From the NCBI GenBank assembly GCA_003694355.1, contig RFKI01000156.1:1-13964 (forward strand): 13,964 bases of DNA, given 5' to 3'. This document shows, piece by piece, positions 13,873 through 13,964 of this stretch (the first letter of the stretch is position 1; every line of letters starts with the position of its first letter). This DNA comes from Bdellovibrio sp. (GTDB lineage: Bacteria; Bdellovibrionota; Bdellovibrionia; Bdellovibrionales; UBA1609). Both the position numbers and the translations under genes were made by a program. The notes under the pieces were generated by a model. The model did no database searches and had not been told where the DNA came from. It saw only the letters and a program-made list of their open reading frames with translations.

Positions 13873-13964
13873 TTTTTCCCCTCACATCCCTATATGATTA
13901 TTTTAATTAAAAAAAAGGAGGAGATACAGAAAAAGAAGCATTTTTCAAAGAGGGTGTTTCAAAA
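13873..13964. other. Upstream region of the vWA-like lipoprotein, possibly a divergent promoter region
   Basis: No gene is seen here. On the minus strand there is the lipoprotein ribosome site (13878-13883) and a -10-like TAAAAT (13900-13905), but no -35 at normal spacing. On the plus strand, AAGGAGGAG (13915-13923) is a strong Shine-Dalgarno match with no ATG, GTG or TTG at usual distance. A purine-rich stretch then runs towards the window edge. A divergent gene may start just outside. Confidence 0.35.

Noticed and set aside
1..13964. CRISPR arrays, insertion sequences, tRNA/rRNA genes, prophage or integration signals
   Set aside because: No direct-repeat array, transposase or integrase frame, tRNA-like cloverleaf or rRNA segment was recognised. 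Gene density is high and gaps are short throughout.

Overview
The window looks like ordinary chromosome from a moderately AT-rich Gram-negative bacterium. A periplasmic lytic transglycosylase, lipoprotein signal peptides and an OppA-type binding protein all imply an envelope with a periplasm. The large right-hand lipoprotein, with its hydrophobic leader ending in F-Q-N-C followed by a von Willebrand A-like DNSNSM motif, resembles proteins I associate with Bdellovibrio-like and myxobacterial lineages. I therefore suggest the Bdellovibrionota or a neighbouring 'deltaproteobacterial' group. That placement is inference from family resemblance, not a search result. No mobile elements, tRNA or rRNA genes, or CRISPR arrays were seen.

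Left block (1-5322, + strand): the 3' part of a soluble lytic murein transglycosylase (slt) is followed after about 100 nt by a tightly coupled oppA-oppB-oppC operon. Its parts are an oligopeptide-binding lipoprotein and two membrane permeases, joined by TAATG and ATGA overlaps. The ATPase genes (oppD/oppF) that normally complete the importer are missing here. Slt cuts peptidoglycan and Opp systems import peptides, so a link to wall-peptide turnover is plausible but unproven.

Middle block (5319-8663, - strand): prs-rplY-pth-ychF, a widely conserved housekeeping cluster. It encodes PRPP synthetase, ribosomal protein L25/CTC, peptidyl-tRNA hydrolase and the ribosome-associated ATPase YchF. The genes are 9 to 22 nt apart and look like one transcription unit. 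The ychF and oppC ends overlap by 4 nt tail to tail, and a perfect 8-bp inverted repeat sits at the junction.

Right-centre block (8755-10831, + strand): divergent from prs is a small STAS-domain protein, then an ABC-2-type exporter (ATPase plus permease). The STAS gene has no Shine-Dalgarno sequence, and a promoter-like sequence is placed so that its mRNA could be leaderless. The ATPase gene appears to use a rare ATT start codon behind a strong AAGGAG.

Right block (10837-13872, - strand): a single 1011-residue putative lipoprotein. It has a von Willebrand A-like domain that seems to be interrupted by a roughly 570-residue insertion carrying four copies of a four-cysteine module (ending C-x3-C). 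This is the least ordinary protein in the window. Its upstream region (13873-13964) may be shared with a divergent gene outside the window.
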